Shown: piece by piece, positions 14,758-23,248 of the stretch
Layout: each line of letters begins with the position of its first letter
Position numbering within the stretch: the stretch's first letter is position 1
Assembly: GCA_002401365.1 (NCBI GenBank)
Contig: NVSW01000007.1
Span: 1 to 24,107 of the forward strand
Origin: Piscirickettsiaceae bacterium
GTDB taxonomy: Bacteria; Pseudomonadota; Gammaproteobacteria; Methylococcales; Cycloclasticaceae
Reading direction: 5' to 3'
DNA: 24,107 nucleotides
Made by a program: the position numbers and the translations under genes
Notes under the pieces: generated by a model
The model's input: only the letters and a program-made list of their open reading frames with translations
What the model was told of the DNA's origin: nothing
Database searches by the model: none

Positions 14758-15054
14758 ATGGAAAATAAAACGGCCAAATGGCACGCTTTACACGCCGAAA
14801 CAGCGGCTATTGAGTGGAAAGACTTAGAACGGTTCTTCGCACGCGGAAATTTATTGCGTGTTGCAAGCGAACTTGACCTTGTCGACGCCGCACTTGAAGT
14901 GGCTAACGACAATAAACCTATTGTGGAAAAGTGGTTGGTAGAAAGTCTATTGACTGGCGTTTCTAACGAAGAAGCCGAATTATGGGAAAAGGGGGAAAGC
15001 ACCCTTTGGTCTGTCATTGTGTTACCGTGGATTCTCGTTCAGGATAGAAAATAA
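14758..15054 (+). CDS. DUF2288 family protein
   Basis: 98 residues, cytosolic, no signal or membrane span. It matches the DUF2288 pattern as I know it: HAETAAIEWKDLERFFARGNLLRVASELDLVDAALEVANDNKPIVEKWL, then LLTGVSNEEAELWEKGESTLWSVIVLPWILVQ, with the closing PWILVQ motif. The family is small, widespread in proteobacteria and cyanobacteria, and has no established function. The start at 14758 has no good ribosome binding site; the leader is shared with the divergent YeeE-type operon (97 bases between starts). A short CCCT/AGGG hairpin (15068-15077) without a T-run follows the stop. Confidence 0.85.
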   Translation: MENKTAKWHALHAETAAIEWKDLERFFARGNLLRVASELDLVDAALEVANDNKPIVEKWLVESLLTGVSNEEAELWEKGESTLWSVIVLPWILVQDRK

Positions 15055-15120
15055 TGTGCAGTTAACTCCCTAAAGGGCTCCAATTGCAATATATAGGAGG
15101 CCGTTCGGTTCTAATACATT

Positions 15121-18003
15121 ATGGAATTTTGGAATCAAGAGACACGCTACGGTTTATTTCACCAGGCCGATAAAAATAAAAAAAAATATCGCGCTGATAT
15201 TTTAGTCATCTTTGTTCACGGCATCTTCGGCAATCCTGCTGAAACATGGAGCGATACTCCTAAATGGCTATCTGAGCGCATCGGCTCAAACGTCAACATT
15301 TTGAATTTTTCATATCCCGCAGGCCTATGGCAAAAAGCCAGTATCCCACGGGCCTCAAACGACCTTAAGACCTGCATCGAAAGCGCCTACTCTAGCTATA
15401 ATTTTTTTATTTTTATTACTCATAGCACCGGCGGACTAGTCGTAAAGCACATGCTAAACGAGTCATTTTCTGAAATATCCAAGCAAATGGAAAACGACAC
15501 CTTTTCCTACGAAGAGAGCCCAGCCATTTGGCTTAAAACTCGCCGTGTCATTAATATTGCTGTACCACACTTTGGCGGCGACCCTTCACTAACTAAAATA
15601 GGACGGCTTGCATACAAATACGTGTACTTGCTTGCTAAGCCATTTTTGAAACTGGTTCGTATATTGACCCAAGGTGCGACCGACGTTGGTAAAAATAAAA
15701 TCATTGATAGCCTAAGCCACAACAACCCATGGTTAGCAAGCGTCCATAAAGAAAACGAAGCTGCCATATTAACATCACAAAAACTCTTATTACCACACCC
15801 GTCTTCTTTTGACATGTTGGCCGGCTCTGACGTTGCCGTGCCCACAAACTCTATTGCTGGCAAGCAACTCACCTTCCGGGGTAACCACGACAGCGTTAAA
15901 ATACCAGATCACAAGAACGGGCCCATCATGGATATTCTTGTCTCACAAGTATCTGACTTTTCTGCTGACAATTATTACCTCGTCACCCACGCTTGCGCCA
16001 TAGCCCGTAAATTAGACACGTTAAATCGTACGCTTGGCACCCTCGCTCTAATTGGAGAACACTCAGACACTGGCCAAAATAAAGGCAGCCAACAGGTTGT
16101 TTTCGACGCCCTATACGCACGGCTTGGTAAGAATAACGGCAATTTCCCACATCTATCACTACTAACAGGTAGCGGTGGCTCAGGAAAATCCACAGTGATG
16201 CGAGAACTGCTTAGAAAGCTATCTTTTGATTACTTAATGAACCCTAGCCCTCAGCAGGTTATTCCCTTTTCAATGCCGCTACAAATGCTGTCAGGCCCTG
16301 AAGCAAATACCGACTTGAGTTGGGAGCGCCTTTGGCGCTGGCACGAAAGCTGGGTCAACGAACTTTTTCCGACGCGTGACTTTAGATCAAGCAAGATAGT
16401 GTCTAAATTAGACACTCAAGCTGTTTGCGTTATTTTTGATGGTCTTGATGAGTTTCTAGCACTACATAACGGCGTTAGTAGCGCACATATGTTGAATATT
16501 TTTAGGAAGGCGTCGAAGCGATACAGACATAACCCAAAATTTTCAATTCTAACAGTCTGCCGACACAACCTACCAGGGGTCGAACAATACGCGAACGGCT
16601 ACAAAGATATCTATGAAATCTTACCGCTTACCGTTAAAGAGGCCAAGCATTCTTTCCCTATTTGCAGTAATTGGCTCGATTATGTACAAGATAAGAATTT
16701 GTTGAACGTAGTACTAACGCCTCTCATATTATCATCCTTGGATGACATGCCCGACATAGACGGTCGCGACTTAAACGAAACTCACATTATCGGCCAGTCG
16801 ATAGACTCAATCCTTAGAAAAAGTAGCCTTGAAAATGCAAAATTACCTGACGGAACCATTATTAATCGAGAACATTTGCTAATTGCGTTGATGTTGGTCG
16901 CTTGGGTCTTTTTTAGAAAAGCGCTCGGTGAAATCAGCCTAAAACAAATGCGAACCGAAGTTCAAACCATTGCCAATGAGTGGACGCTTTTTTTGCAATC
17001 CAATAATTTAGAAGACGAAAACGAACAACTAAATACTAGTCTAGCCCTGCTGAATGATGAGTACTTTGTTATGGGTCTTATTCAACGCACACTCTTTATC
17101 ACCACTGGGCACAATAAAATCCGTTTTTCTAATCGACAATGGCACGACTACCTCATTGCTTTATATTTTAAACAATGTTTAACGCTCGGCAATGTCGATG
17201 ACTTTGGCCTTACCGCCTTTAACCCGGTTATTTATCGTATGGCTGGTGAGTTAATGAGCGATGACGTCATTACTGAGCTGATGGCGCAACGCGCTATAAC
17301 ACGCTGGCAAGCAACTGGGGACTCATCCATTGTTGGCGACATTTTGGCGTTTATATCTTGGACAACCGTGGCAATAGAACCTGCTGCAGTAAGGTTATTC
17401 CTCTCTGAAGCGGGTAATTACAAAGAAATTACCCGTATCGTTTTACTTGCCGGTTTTGGCTACAGGGGGCTCGAAAATGCACTAGATGACCGCTCAGCAA
17501 AAGACATTAGAACCGCTTTACTGCCTATGCTTAGAACAATGGCTGATTGCGACATGTGTCCAATCGGTGATCGCATAGCATCCAGCTTGGCTTGGTGCTA
17601 TCTAAGCGCCTACACTAAAAAGTTTAATCTTGATGCGGATGAACTCCCTTGGCCAGATTTACGCTTCAACGAAGACGGCCAAAAATTAGCGCTAAACGCC
17701 ATGTGCAAAGAAGTAAACGGCCAATATCAGCTCAACAAATACAATAAATCTCTGCAAATTGCCTTTCTATCGGCGGTCAACCAAGCGAAAGCAAATCCTA
17801 GTTTATTGATACGCTCCATGCATTACCTTTATTTTTTGGTGATCGCTAAAAAATTTGGTGCACACGTCATCGAGCTAAACGATGGCTTAGATGAACTTCT
17901 AAATGAAGATTCAGAATTAGCAAAAATTCTTAATAATAACAATGTAATACCCGAACTAAAACTAATGCTCGAATACTTTCAAACATTGGGAAAAGAAAGC
18001 TAA
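15121..18003 (+). CDS. Alpha/beta-hydrolase (SesB/DUF676-like) - NACHT STAND ATPase fusion, putative immune-type sensor-effector
   Basis: 960 residues. N-terminal hydrolase (about 25-280): IFVHGIFGN with H33 for the oxyanion region, nucleophile elbow THSTGG with S102, and AGSDVAVP (D237) and GNHDSVKIP (H256) as probable acid and base, as in lipase-like DUF676/PGAP1/SesB proteins. Central NTPase (about 330-500): Walker A GSGGSGKST (350-358), Walker B VIFDGLDEF (D440, D443, E444), the extended DGLDE form of NACHT, and a sensor-like ILTVCRH near 476-482. A winged-helix-type region ends in RFSNRQWHDYLIALYF (668-683), the counterpart of the FxHxxFxEYLAA motif. The C-terminus (690-960) is helical without an obvious LRR, TPR or WD repeat. 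No signal peptide or membrane span. This is the plan of NLR-like proteins and bacterial STAND defence proteins: the hydrolase would be the effector, the C-terminus the sensor. Defence is inference; no defence neighbour is present. Confidence 0.88.
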   Translation: MEFWNQETRYGLFHQADKNKKKYRADILVIFVHGIFGNPAETWSDTPKWLSERIGSNVNILNFSYPAGLWQKASIPRASNDLKTCIESAYSSYNFFIFITHSTGGLVVKHMLNESFSEISKQMENDTFSYEESPAIWLKTRRVINIAVPHFGGDPSLTKIGRLAYKYVYLLAKPFLKLVRILTQGATDVGKNKIIDSLSHNNPWLASVHKENEAAILTSQKLLLPHPSSFDMLAGSDVAVPTNSIAGKQLTFRGNHDSVKIPDHKNGPIMDILVSQVSDFSADNYYLVTHACAIARKLDTLNRTLGTLALIGEHSDTGQNKGSQQVVFDALYARLGKNNGNFPHLSLLTGSGGSGKSTVMRELLRKLSFDYLMNPSPQQVIPFSMPLQMLSGPEANTDLSWERLWRWHESWVNELFPTRDFRSSKIVSKLDTQAVCVIFDGLDEFLALHNGVSSAHMLNIFRKASKRYRHNPKFSILTVCRHNLPGVEQYANGYKDIYEILPLTVKEAKHSFPICSNWLDYVQDKNLLNVVLTPLILSSLDDMPDIDGRDLNETHIIGQSIDSILRKSSLENAKLPDGTIINREHLLIALMLVAWVFFRKALGEISLKQMRTEVQTIANEWTLFLQSNNLEDENEQLNTSLALLNDEYFVMGLIQRTLFITTGHNKIRFSNRQWHDYLIALYFKQCLTLGNVDDFGLTAFNPVIYRMAGELMSDDVITELMAQRAITRWQATGDSSIVGDILAFISWTTVAIEPAAVRLFLSEAGNYKEITRIVLLAGFGYRGLENALDDRSAKDIRTALLPMLRTMADCDMCPIGDRIASSLAWCYLSAYTKKFNLDADELPWPDLRFNEDGQKLALNAMCKEVNGQYQLNKYNKSLQIAFLSAVNQAKANPSLLIRSMHYLYFLVIAKKFGAHVIELNDGLDELLNEDSELAKILNNNNVIPELKLMLEYFQTLGKES

Positions 18004-18045
18004 ACACACATCTCATGGCGTTATTTCAGACCATGTAAAAACTCT

Positions 18046-18480
18046 TTACCCTGTGGTTATGTCACATTCTAAACGAAAATCACAACTTAGAGAGTTGCTA
18101 ACAAAGCAACTCGCTTCTGCTTTTTGCAAAAGACGGTTAGCTTTTTCTGCATTCTCATCGGTTGAGATAACGAGCTTAATAACCGACGTTACTGTCGTAA
18201 ATTGAACTTTTCTATCCACTTTATCTAGCGTTCCTTGCGATTCACACGCAATAGAATTCCATTCTAACTTCGACGCTTTCGCAATAGCGCGAAATGACAG
18301 TACCAAACAACTTGAAAGTGACGCCATTAAAAGCTCTTCTGGTGACCACTGATCTCCCGGTCCATCAAATTGCTTTGGAGGTGCAACATCCATAGCGGGA
18401 AGCTTTTCCGAAGACAACGTTAACGCATTCTCGGGAATACCATGAACCATTGCTTTATATAAGTGTGGAAATGCATCCAT
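18046..18480 (-). CDS. OsmC/Ohr family protein
   Basis: 144 residues, the usual OsmC-family size. The two conserved redox cysteines are present: C58 in LLMASLSSCLVLSF and C125 in ASCFVSNSL. The SPEELLMASLSSC segment with its Glu pair is characteristic. The family reduces organic hydroperoxides with thiols, but sub-families close to YhfA act elsewhere or are uncharacterised. The start is fixed by AGGAG 8 bases ahead of the ATG. Its promoter carries a perfect FNR-type box, so oxygen- or redox-linked control is likely. It is convergent with the hydrolase-NACHT gene (42 bases between stop codons) and 80 bases after hrpA on the same strand. Confidence 0.88.
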   Translation of the reverse strand: MDAFPHLYKAMVHGIPENALTLSSEKLPAMDVAPPKQFDGPGDQWSPEELLMASLSSCLVLSFRAIAKASKLEWNSIACESQGTLDKVDRKVQFTTVTSVIKLVISTDENAEKANRLLQKAEASCFVSNSLSCDFRLECDITTG

Positions 18481-18507
18481 CTGTTTTCTCCTGTAGGGTG
18501 TAAGTTA

Positions 18508-18549
18508 AATGTAACACCTAGCTCACGTAATTGCGTTGATATGGATCAA
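18508..18549 (-). promoter_or_regulatory. FNR/ANR-type box and promoter of the OsmC-like gene
   Basis: TTGATATGGATCAA at 18536-18549 is an exact match to the FNR consensus TTGAT-N4-ATCAA. On the minus strand TACATT (18513-18508) can serve as -10; a start at 18501 would put the box centre at -41.5, the standard class II activator position, and the ATG 20 bases downstream. The site belongs to a true FNR/ANR elsewhere in the genome; the window's own Crp/Fnr protein lacks FNR cysteines. An imperfect inverted repeat TAGG(G)TGT/ACACCTA overlaps the leader. Confidence 0.7.
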
Positions 18550-18560
18550 CAATACTATCG

Positions 18561-21500
18561 TTAGTGCATACTCCTTTGTTGCCATGCTTTGGCCAAACGT
18601 TTTTCAGAGATGGGTCGAGTTGTTTTTATCTGTTGCGCAAACAAAGAAACCCTAAACTCTTCTAACATCCAACGAAAATCATCAGCGTCTGGATTATTCT
18701 CTGCCATTTTAACTGCTTGCCAAAAAAGCGACTCATAATGCTGCGCTAGCGATGCTTTTTCGTTATCTCTTTGCAGCTGGCCAGCCGCTTTCTCCAACCT
18801 ATGCTGAATAGCCCTTAAATAGCGCAAATAATCCCTTAATTTATCGGCTGAAATATTGCGTACAAAACCCCGATAACATAAGCAACCTAAATGCGTTGAT
18901 GCATCTTTATACAAATTTTGCCCCTTCCATGCCTCCAGCCTTTGCTGCACTGTCTGGTACGATACCAACACCTTCACCAGTAACTGGGAAAACTCGTACC
19001 CCAATGCATAAACAGAAGCATTTTGTTGCTTAACAGCGTCTTCAAACTCGGCTTCGGTTCGAATATCCTGCTGCAGGAAAAGCCCTGACATCAACTGATG
19101 TGCCAAATCATCAAATATGTCTTCACCCGCACTCATTTGGCAATGCGGATGTGGCTTTAGTTGCTGATAACTAAACGCATGGATCGTTGTAATTGCTGAT
19201 TTTCGACTCAGCTGCTTCAGTTCTTTGGCAAACTTTAAGCGGAACAACCTTATTAAACCACTCTGATGTAATTTATCCGCCTCCTGTTGTGAATCGACTA
19301 TCTTTAAAGCAACGGTATTTTTCTCGTCTACTAGCGCAGGAAAACCCTTAAGCTCCTGCCCCTGGTAATGAATGGTTTGATGGGCAGGAATATCATCAAA
19401 CTGCCAGCTTTTAGAACCCGATGATGACAAGGCACTGGATAATGCCGATTGAAACTGCATGCCTGCCTTTATTGCATATTGCCGTTTTAGCACCTTAAAG
19501 TCTTTAGATACCGCCACTACTGTCGATTTATCGCCCAGAATATAAAAATTCATTTGCAAATGTGATGGCAACTTGTCTAATTCAAAGTCTAGTGCCGTCA
19601 AACTTGATCCCGCTTGTTTATTAAGGAAAACCGCTAACTTCTCCAATAAGCTTCCGCTTGAATACTCCATTCCTTCCAAACACGCCTCTACATAATTTGG
19701 CACCGGTACAAACTGCTTGCGTAAACTTTTTGGCAAGCCTTTTATTAACGCCTGCAATTTTTCGGCATACAAGCCGGGGACTAGCCATTCAAAGCCTTCA
19801 GCCGTTAATTGATTAAGCTGCGCTAACGGGATTTCTGCGGTGACGCCATCTTCAGCATGCCCAGGTTCAAAACGATAATTTAATGTTATCGGCACGCCAT
19901 TAATCAAACGTGTATCGGGGAATTTATTCGCATCAACCGCTGACTCATCCTTCGGCGAAACATCGCTCGTCTTTAATTCAAGCAGCGCGTCATTGTTCTC
20001 TTTTTTTAGCCACTTGTTCAAATACGCCAAGCTATAGATATTAGCAGGCAGTTTTTCGTCATAAAACTCAAACAGCGCTTCTTCATCAATCAGCAAATCA
20101 ACCCGCCTGCCTTTTTGCTGCTCGTACTCAATCGCCTCAAGCAGTTTCTCGTTTTTTCTAAAAAAGCCTGCATGGCAGACCATTTCTCTATCCACCAAGC
20201 CTCGGCGAATAAACATCTCACGCGCCTGCACAGGCTCTGTCCTCGACATAGGAACTTTCCGCCCCTTACTAATGGTTAAACCAAACAACAGTAACTGTTC
20301 GTGAACCATCGCTTGTGCTGATTTTTTTGACCAATGCGGTTCATAATAATGGTGCTTTATTAAATGCCCCGCCGTTTTCTCAATCCATTCTGGCTTTATC
20401 GTCGCAATCGTTCGCCCATACACACGCGTCGTTTCCACTTGTTCCGCCGCCATTAACCAGGTTGGTTGTTTCTTAAACAACGCAGACGCGGGATGAATAT
20501 AAAACTTTAAATTCCGTGCACCCAAATATTCAGCTTGCTCGTGTTTAAAACCAATCCGCGTAACCAACCCGGTTAATAAGGCTTGGTGAATCGCATCATC
20601 GTCCGCATCAACCGTTTTAATGGTTAAACCTAAGTTCTTCGTGACCAAATCAGACAGCTGACGACGAATATCTTCCCAATCTTTTATGCGCATATAAGCG
20701 AGGAAATTCTCACGGCAATATTTGCGGAATTGGTTATTCGACAGCGATTTTTTTTGTGCCTGAATCTCGCGCCATAACGTTAAAAAGGATAAGAAATCTG
20801 ATGTCTCATTTTGATACGCTTTGTGCTTTTCATCCGCATACTTCGCTTTGTCACTCGGGCGTTCTCTAGGGTCTTGAATAGATAGCGCTGAGACGATGGT
20901 TAACGTCTCGTTTAAGCACTGAAACTTCTCTGCCGCTAACAACATTCGACCAAACTGCGGGTCGAGCGGAAAATGCGTTAGCCGACGTCCAATTTGCGTC
21001 AGCTTTTCCTGCTCATCCAATGCGCCGAGTTCATGCAAACTACGAACTCCGCTACGAATCATTTTATCGGCTGGCGGCTCTAAAAAGGGGAAATGGCTTA
21101 TTTCAGCCAATTTCAGCGCCTTCATTTGCAAAATAACAGACGCGAGGTTTGTACGTAAAATTTCGGGTTCAGTAAACTCTGCTCGCTGATTAAAATCGTC
21201 TTCGCTGTATAAACGAATGCAAATACCCGGCGCTTCGCGGCCACAACGCCCACTCCGTTGATTAGCACTCGCCTGAGAAATAGGCTCTATTGGTAATTGT
21301 TGGATTTTACTGCGTTGGCTAAAGCGGCTAATCCGCGCCAATCCCGTATCAATAACGCAGCGAATACCCGGCACGGTCAGCGATGTTTCTGCCACGTTTG
21401 TCGCCAACACAATGCGCAGTTTTTTATGCGGTTTAAAAATATTCGCCTGTTCTTTACCGCTCAGGCGTGAATATAACGGCAAAATATCGTAGCCTGCTGG

Positions 21501-22430
21501 GTGGTGTTTTTTTAGCGCTTCAGCCGTCTCACGAATTTCGCGCTCACCACTTAAAAACACCAATATGTCGCCTGCCCTATCGCGATGCAGTTCATCCGCT
21601 GCATTAACAATCGCTTGAACCATGTCTTGATCGTTTTGCTCAGAATCCACGCCAACAGCGCGATAACGCATTTCAACAGGATAGGTTCGCCCCGACACAT
21701 TAATCACCGGGGCGTTATCAAAGTGTTTTGCAAATCGATCTGGGTCAATCGTCGCAGAGGTGACAATCAGTTTTAAATCGGGACGTTTTGGCAACAGCCA
21801 CTTCATATAGCCCAATAGGAAATCAATATTCAGACTGCGCTCGTGCGCCTCGTCCAGTATCAACGTATCGTACTGACTCAAAAATGGATCGGATTTTATT
21901 TCTGCCAACAGAATCCCATCTGTCATTAGCTTCACTAAGGTCTTATCGTTTTCTTTGCCCTGAAAACGTATTTTATAACCGACCTGTTGACCCAGTTCTA
22001 TTTTCAATTCTTCCGCAATGCGCTGCGCTACCGTAATAGCTGCTAAGCGACGTGGTTGGGTATGACCGATTTTCCCCTTAAACCCCCTGCCGAGCTCTAA
22101 ACAAATTTTAGGCAATTGCGTGGTCTTACCTGAACCCGTTTCACCGCATAAAATAACCACTTGGTTTTCACGAATTAAGTCAGATATACCTTGCCTTTTT
22201 TCACTAATCGGCAAATCTGGATAGTAAATGGCTGGACAGCATGATCGCCGTTGCTCCACCTGCTTAATTGACTGCTCAACCTGTGACGCTAGCTTAGCTA
22301 GCTTTTTAGTTCGCTCTGGTAATTTATCTTTAAACGTTTTCTTTAACTGGCGCATGAAACCATGCTGTTGCTTACTCAAACATTGCCCAATTAATGAGCG
22401 AAGGTCCTTACTTGATGGGGTCACAGACAT
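18561..22430 (-). CDS. hrpA: ATP-dependent RNA helicase HrpA (DEAH box)
   Basis: 1289 residues, near the E. coli length of 1300, and similar in sequence along the helicase core. Walker A GETGSGKT at 96-103, TQPRRLAA (124-131), DEAHERS (193-199), SAT (225-227), then FLSGEREI, TNVAETSLTVPGI and QRSGRCGR near 390 for the second RecA domain. Winged-helix and ratchet regions and the long bacterial HrpA C-terminal region follow. HrpA is a 3'-5' RNA helicase known in E. coli for fimbrial mRNA processing and for clearing stalled ribosomes. The start at 22430 has no Shine-Dalgarno sequence and lies 10 bases after a strong hairpin (22443-22483) in whose loop a TATACT -10-like box is found. Transcription therefore either starts inside that hairpin or reads through it from the YceI gene. 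Confidence 0.97.
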   Translation of the reverse strand: MSVTPSSKDLRSLIGQCLSKQQHGFMRQLKKTFKDKLPERTKKLAKLASQVEQSIKQVEQRRSCCPAIYYPDLPISEKRQGISDLIRENQVVILCGETGSGKTTQLPKICLELGRGFKGKIGHTQPRRLAAITVAQRIAEELKIELGQQVGYKIRFQGKENDKTLVKLMTDGILLAEIKSDPFLSQYDTLILDEAHERSLNIDFLLGYMKWLLPKRPDLKLIVTSATIDPDRFAKHFDNAPVINVSGRTYPVEMRYRAVGVDSEQNDQDMVQAIVNAADELHRDRAGDILVFLSGEREIRETAEALKKHHPAGYDILPLYSRLSGKEQANIFKPHKKLRIVLATNVAETSLTVPGIRCVIDTGLARISRFSQRSKIQQLPIEPISQASANQRSGRCGREAPGICIRLYSEDDFNQRAEFTEPEILRTNLASVILQMKALKLAEISHFPFLEPPADKMIRSGVRSLHELGALDEQEKLTQIGRRLTHFPLDPQFGRMLLAAEKFQCLNETLTIVSALSIQDPRERPSDKAKYADEKHKAYQNETSDFLSFLTLWREIQAQKKSLSNNQFRKYCRENFLAYMRIKDWEDIRRQLSDLVTKNLGLTIKTVDADDDAIHQALLTGLVTRIGFKHEQAEYLGARNLKFYIHPASALFKKQPTWLMAAEQVETTRVYGRTIATIKPEWIEKTAGHLIKHHYYEPHWSKKSAQAMVHEQLLLFGLTISKGRKVPMSRTEPVQAREMFIRRGLVDREMVCHAGFFRKNEKLLEAIEYEQQKGRRVDLLIDEEALFEFYDEKLPANIYSLAYLNKWLKKENNDALLELKTSDVSPKDESAVDANKFPDTRLINGVPITLNYRFEPGHAEDGVTAEIPLAQLNQLTAEGFEWLVPGLYAEKLQALIKGLPKSLRKQFVPVPNYVEACLEGMEYSSGSLLEKLAVFLNKQAGSSLTALDFELDKLPSHLQMNFYILGDKSTVVAVSKDFKVLKRQYAIKAGMQFQSALSSALSSSGSKSWQFDDIPAHQTIHYQGQELKGFPALVDEKNTVALKIVDSQQEADKLHQSGLIRLFRLKFAKELKQLSRKSAITTIHAFSYQQLKPHPHCQMSAGEDIFDDLAHQLMSGLFLQQDIRTEAEFEDAVKQQNASVYALGYEFSQLLVKVLVSYQTVQQRLEAWKGQNLYKDASTHLGCLCYRGFVRNISADKLRDYLRYLRAIQHRLEKAAGQLQRDNEKASLAQHYESLFWQAVKMAENNPDADDFRWMLEEFRVSLFAQQIKTTRPISEKRLAKAWQQRSMH

Positions 22431-22439
22431 GTTGATTGT

Positions 22440-22483
22440 AAAAAAATAGCGTCGTCGCAGTATAACCGTGACGACGCTATTTT
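22440..22483 (-). terminator. Strong hairpin with T-run between the YceI gene and hrpA
   Basis: A 14-bp perfect stem (22443-22456 with 22470-22483, core TAGCGTCGTC/GACGACGCTA) and a 13-base loop, followed on the minus strand by seven T (22446-22440). It is a classic intrinsic terminator for the YceI-like gene, ending 10 bases before the hrpA ATG. Confidence 0.85.
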
Positions 22484-22524
22484 AATATATTAGTTCGGCC
22501 TCTAAAACTAGGCCTTTGGTAACG

Positions 22525-23106
22525 TTACTGCTCTTTAAAAACCAAAGAAAAGCTAACCGGCACAGCGGTGCTAATTGATGGCAACTTAGCCAGTTCCATT
22601 AATTTTTGAATGCCATCTGCCAAATCAAAGTCAAAACCATTCAATAAAATTGGTTTTACAGTTGTCACCAATAGTGAGTTGTCACGTAAGCGTACAACAC
22701 GTAATCTCGCGTCTAAGACTTTTGTTTTACCGTGCAAATTAATACTTAGCGGTACCTGCAATATTATGGCATCTCCACTATGTAAGGTACTTAGTTGGTT
22801 CATATCTAATTTCGTTGACACAACCGCTTTTGGAAATATGTCCGTTTCAAATAAAAATTTTCTCAGGCGCTCATCACGAATTTCAATATTCGTATTCACC
22901 GATACCAAGCTGATAGTGATACTTGCATCGCCCGTATTTTGTACCGCGCCCGCCAGTTGCCCAAAGCTATGCGTCTCTGCAATTTTATTTTTCTTAACAG
23001 AAATAAAGTTTAATATCGAACTGTCATTATCTAGTTGGTATTCTGCTTGAGCGCTAGCCACAAACATTATCAAACACACTAAAATACAAAGTTTTCTAAT
23101 TTGCAT
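22525..23106 (-). CDS. YceI-like periplasmic protein
   Basis: 193 residues from the ATG at 23106, preferred because AGGAG lies 9 bases upstream; the ATG at 23112 is only 3 bases from it. An N-terminal Sec signal peptide ends at about ASAQA before EYQLDNDSS. The mature part follows the YceI lipocalin-like pattern: YQLDNDSSILNFISVKKNKIAETHSFGQLAGAV, SLVSVNTNIEIRDERLRKFLFE and FPKAVV, the NTxxxxRDxxLR element being characteristic. YceI-fold proteins bind long-chain isoprenoid or lipid molecules in a beta-barrel; the E. coli protein is base-inducible and periplasmic. The C-terminal half is more divergent. It is monocistronic by layout, ending at the terminator 22440-22483. Confidence 0.85.
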   Translation of the reverse strand: MQIRKLCILVCLIMFVASAQAEYQLDNDSSILNFISVKKNKIAETHSFGQLAGAVQNTGDASITISLVSVNTNIEIRDERLRKFLFETDIFPKAVVSTKLDMNQLSTLHSGDAIILQVPLSINLHGKTKVLDARLRVVRLRDNSLLVTTVKPILLNGFDFDLADGIQKLMELAKLPSISTAVPVSFSLVFKEQ

Positions 23107-23248
23107 GGCCATACTCTCCTAAAAATAATAATACGAAAAATTACAACGGCTTGGTAAGCCCAAGTATTACTAACAATACCATAAACAATTTATAAGGACA
23201 TTCACTTTTAACCCCCTCAATGCTCTGCCCAAACTTTATGTGGTTCCG

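Noticed and set aside
15068..15077. CCCTAAAGGG as a terminator of the DUF2288 gene
   Set aside because: A four-pair stem with a minimal loop and no T-run.
23148..23164. GGCTTGGTAAGCC hairpin downstream of the porin gene as a terminator
   Set aside because: A five-pair stem with an overlapping alternative pairing and no adjacent T-run; could be chance.
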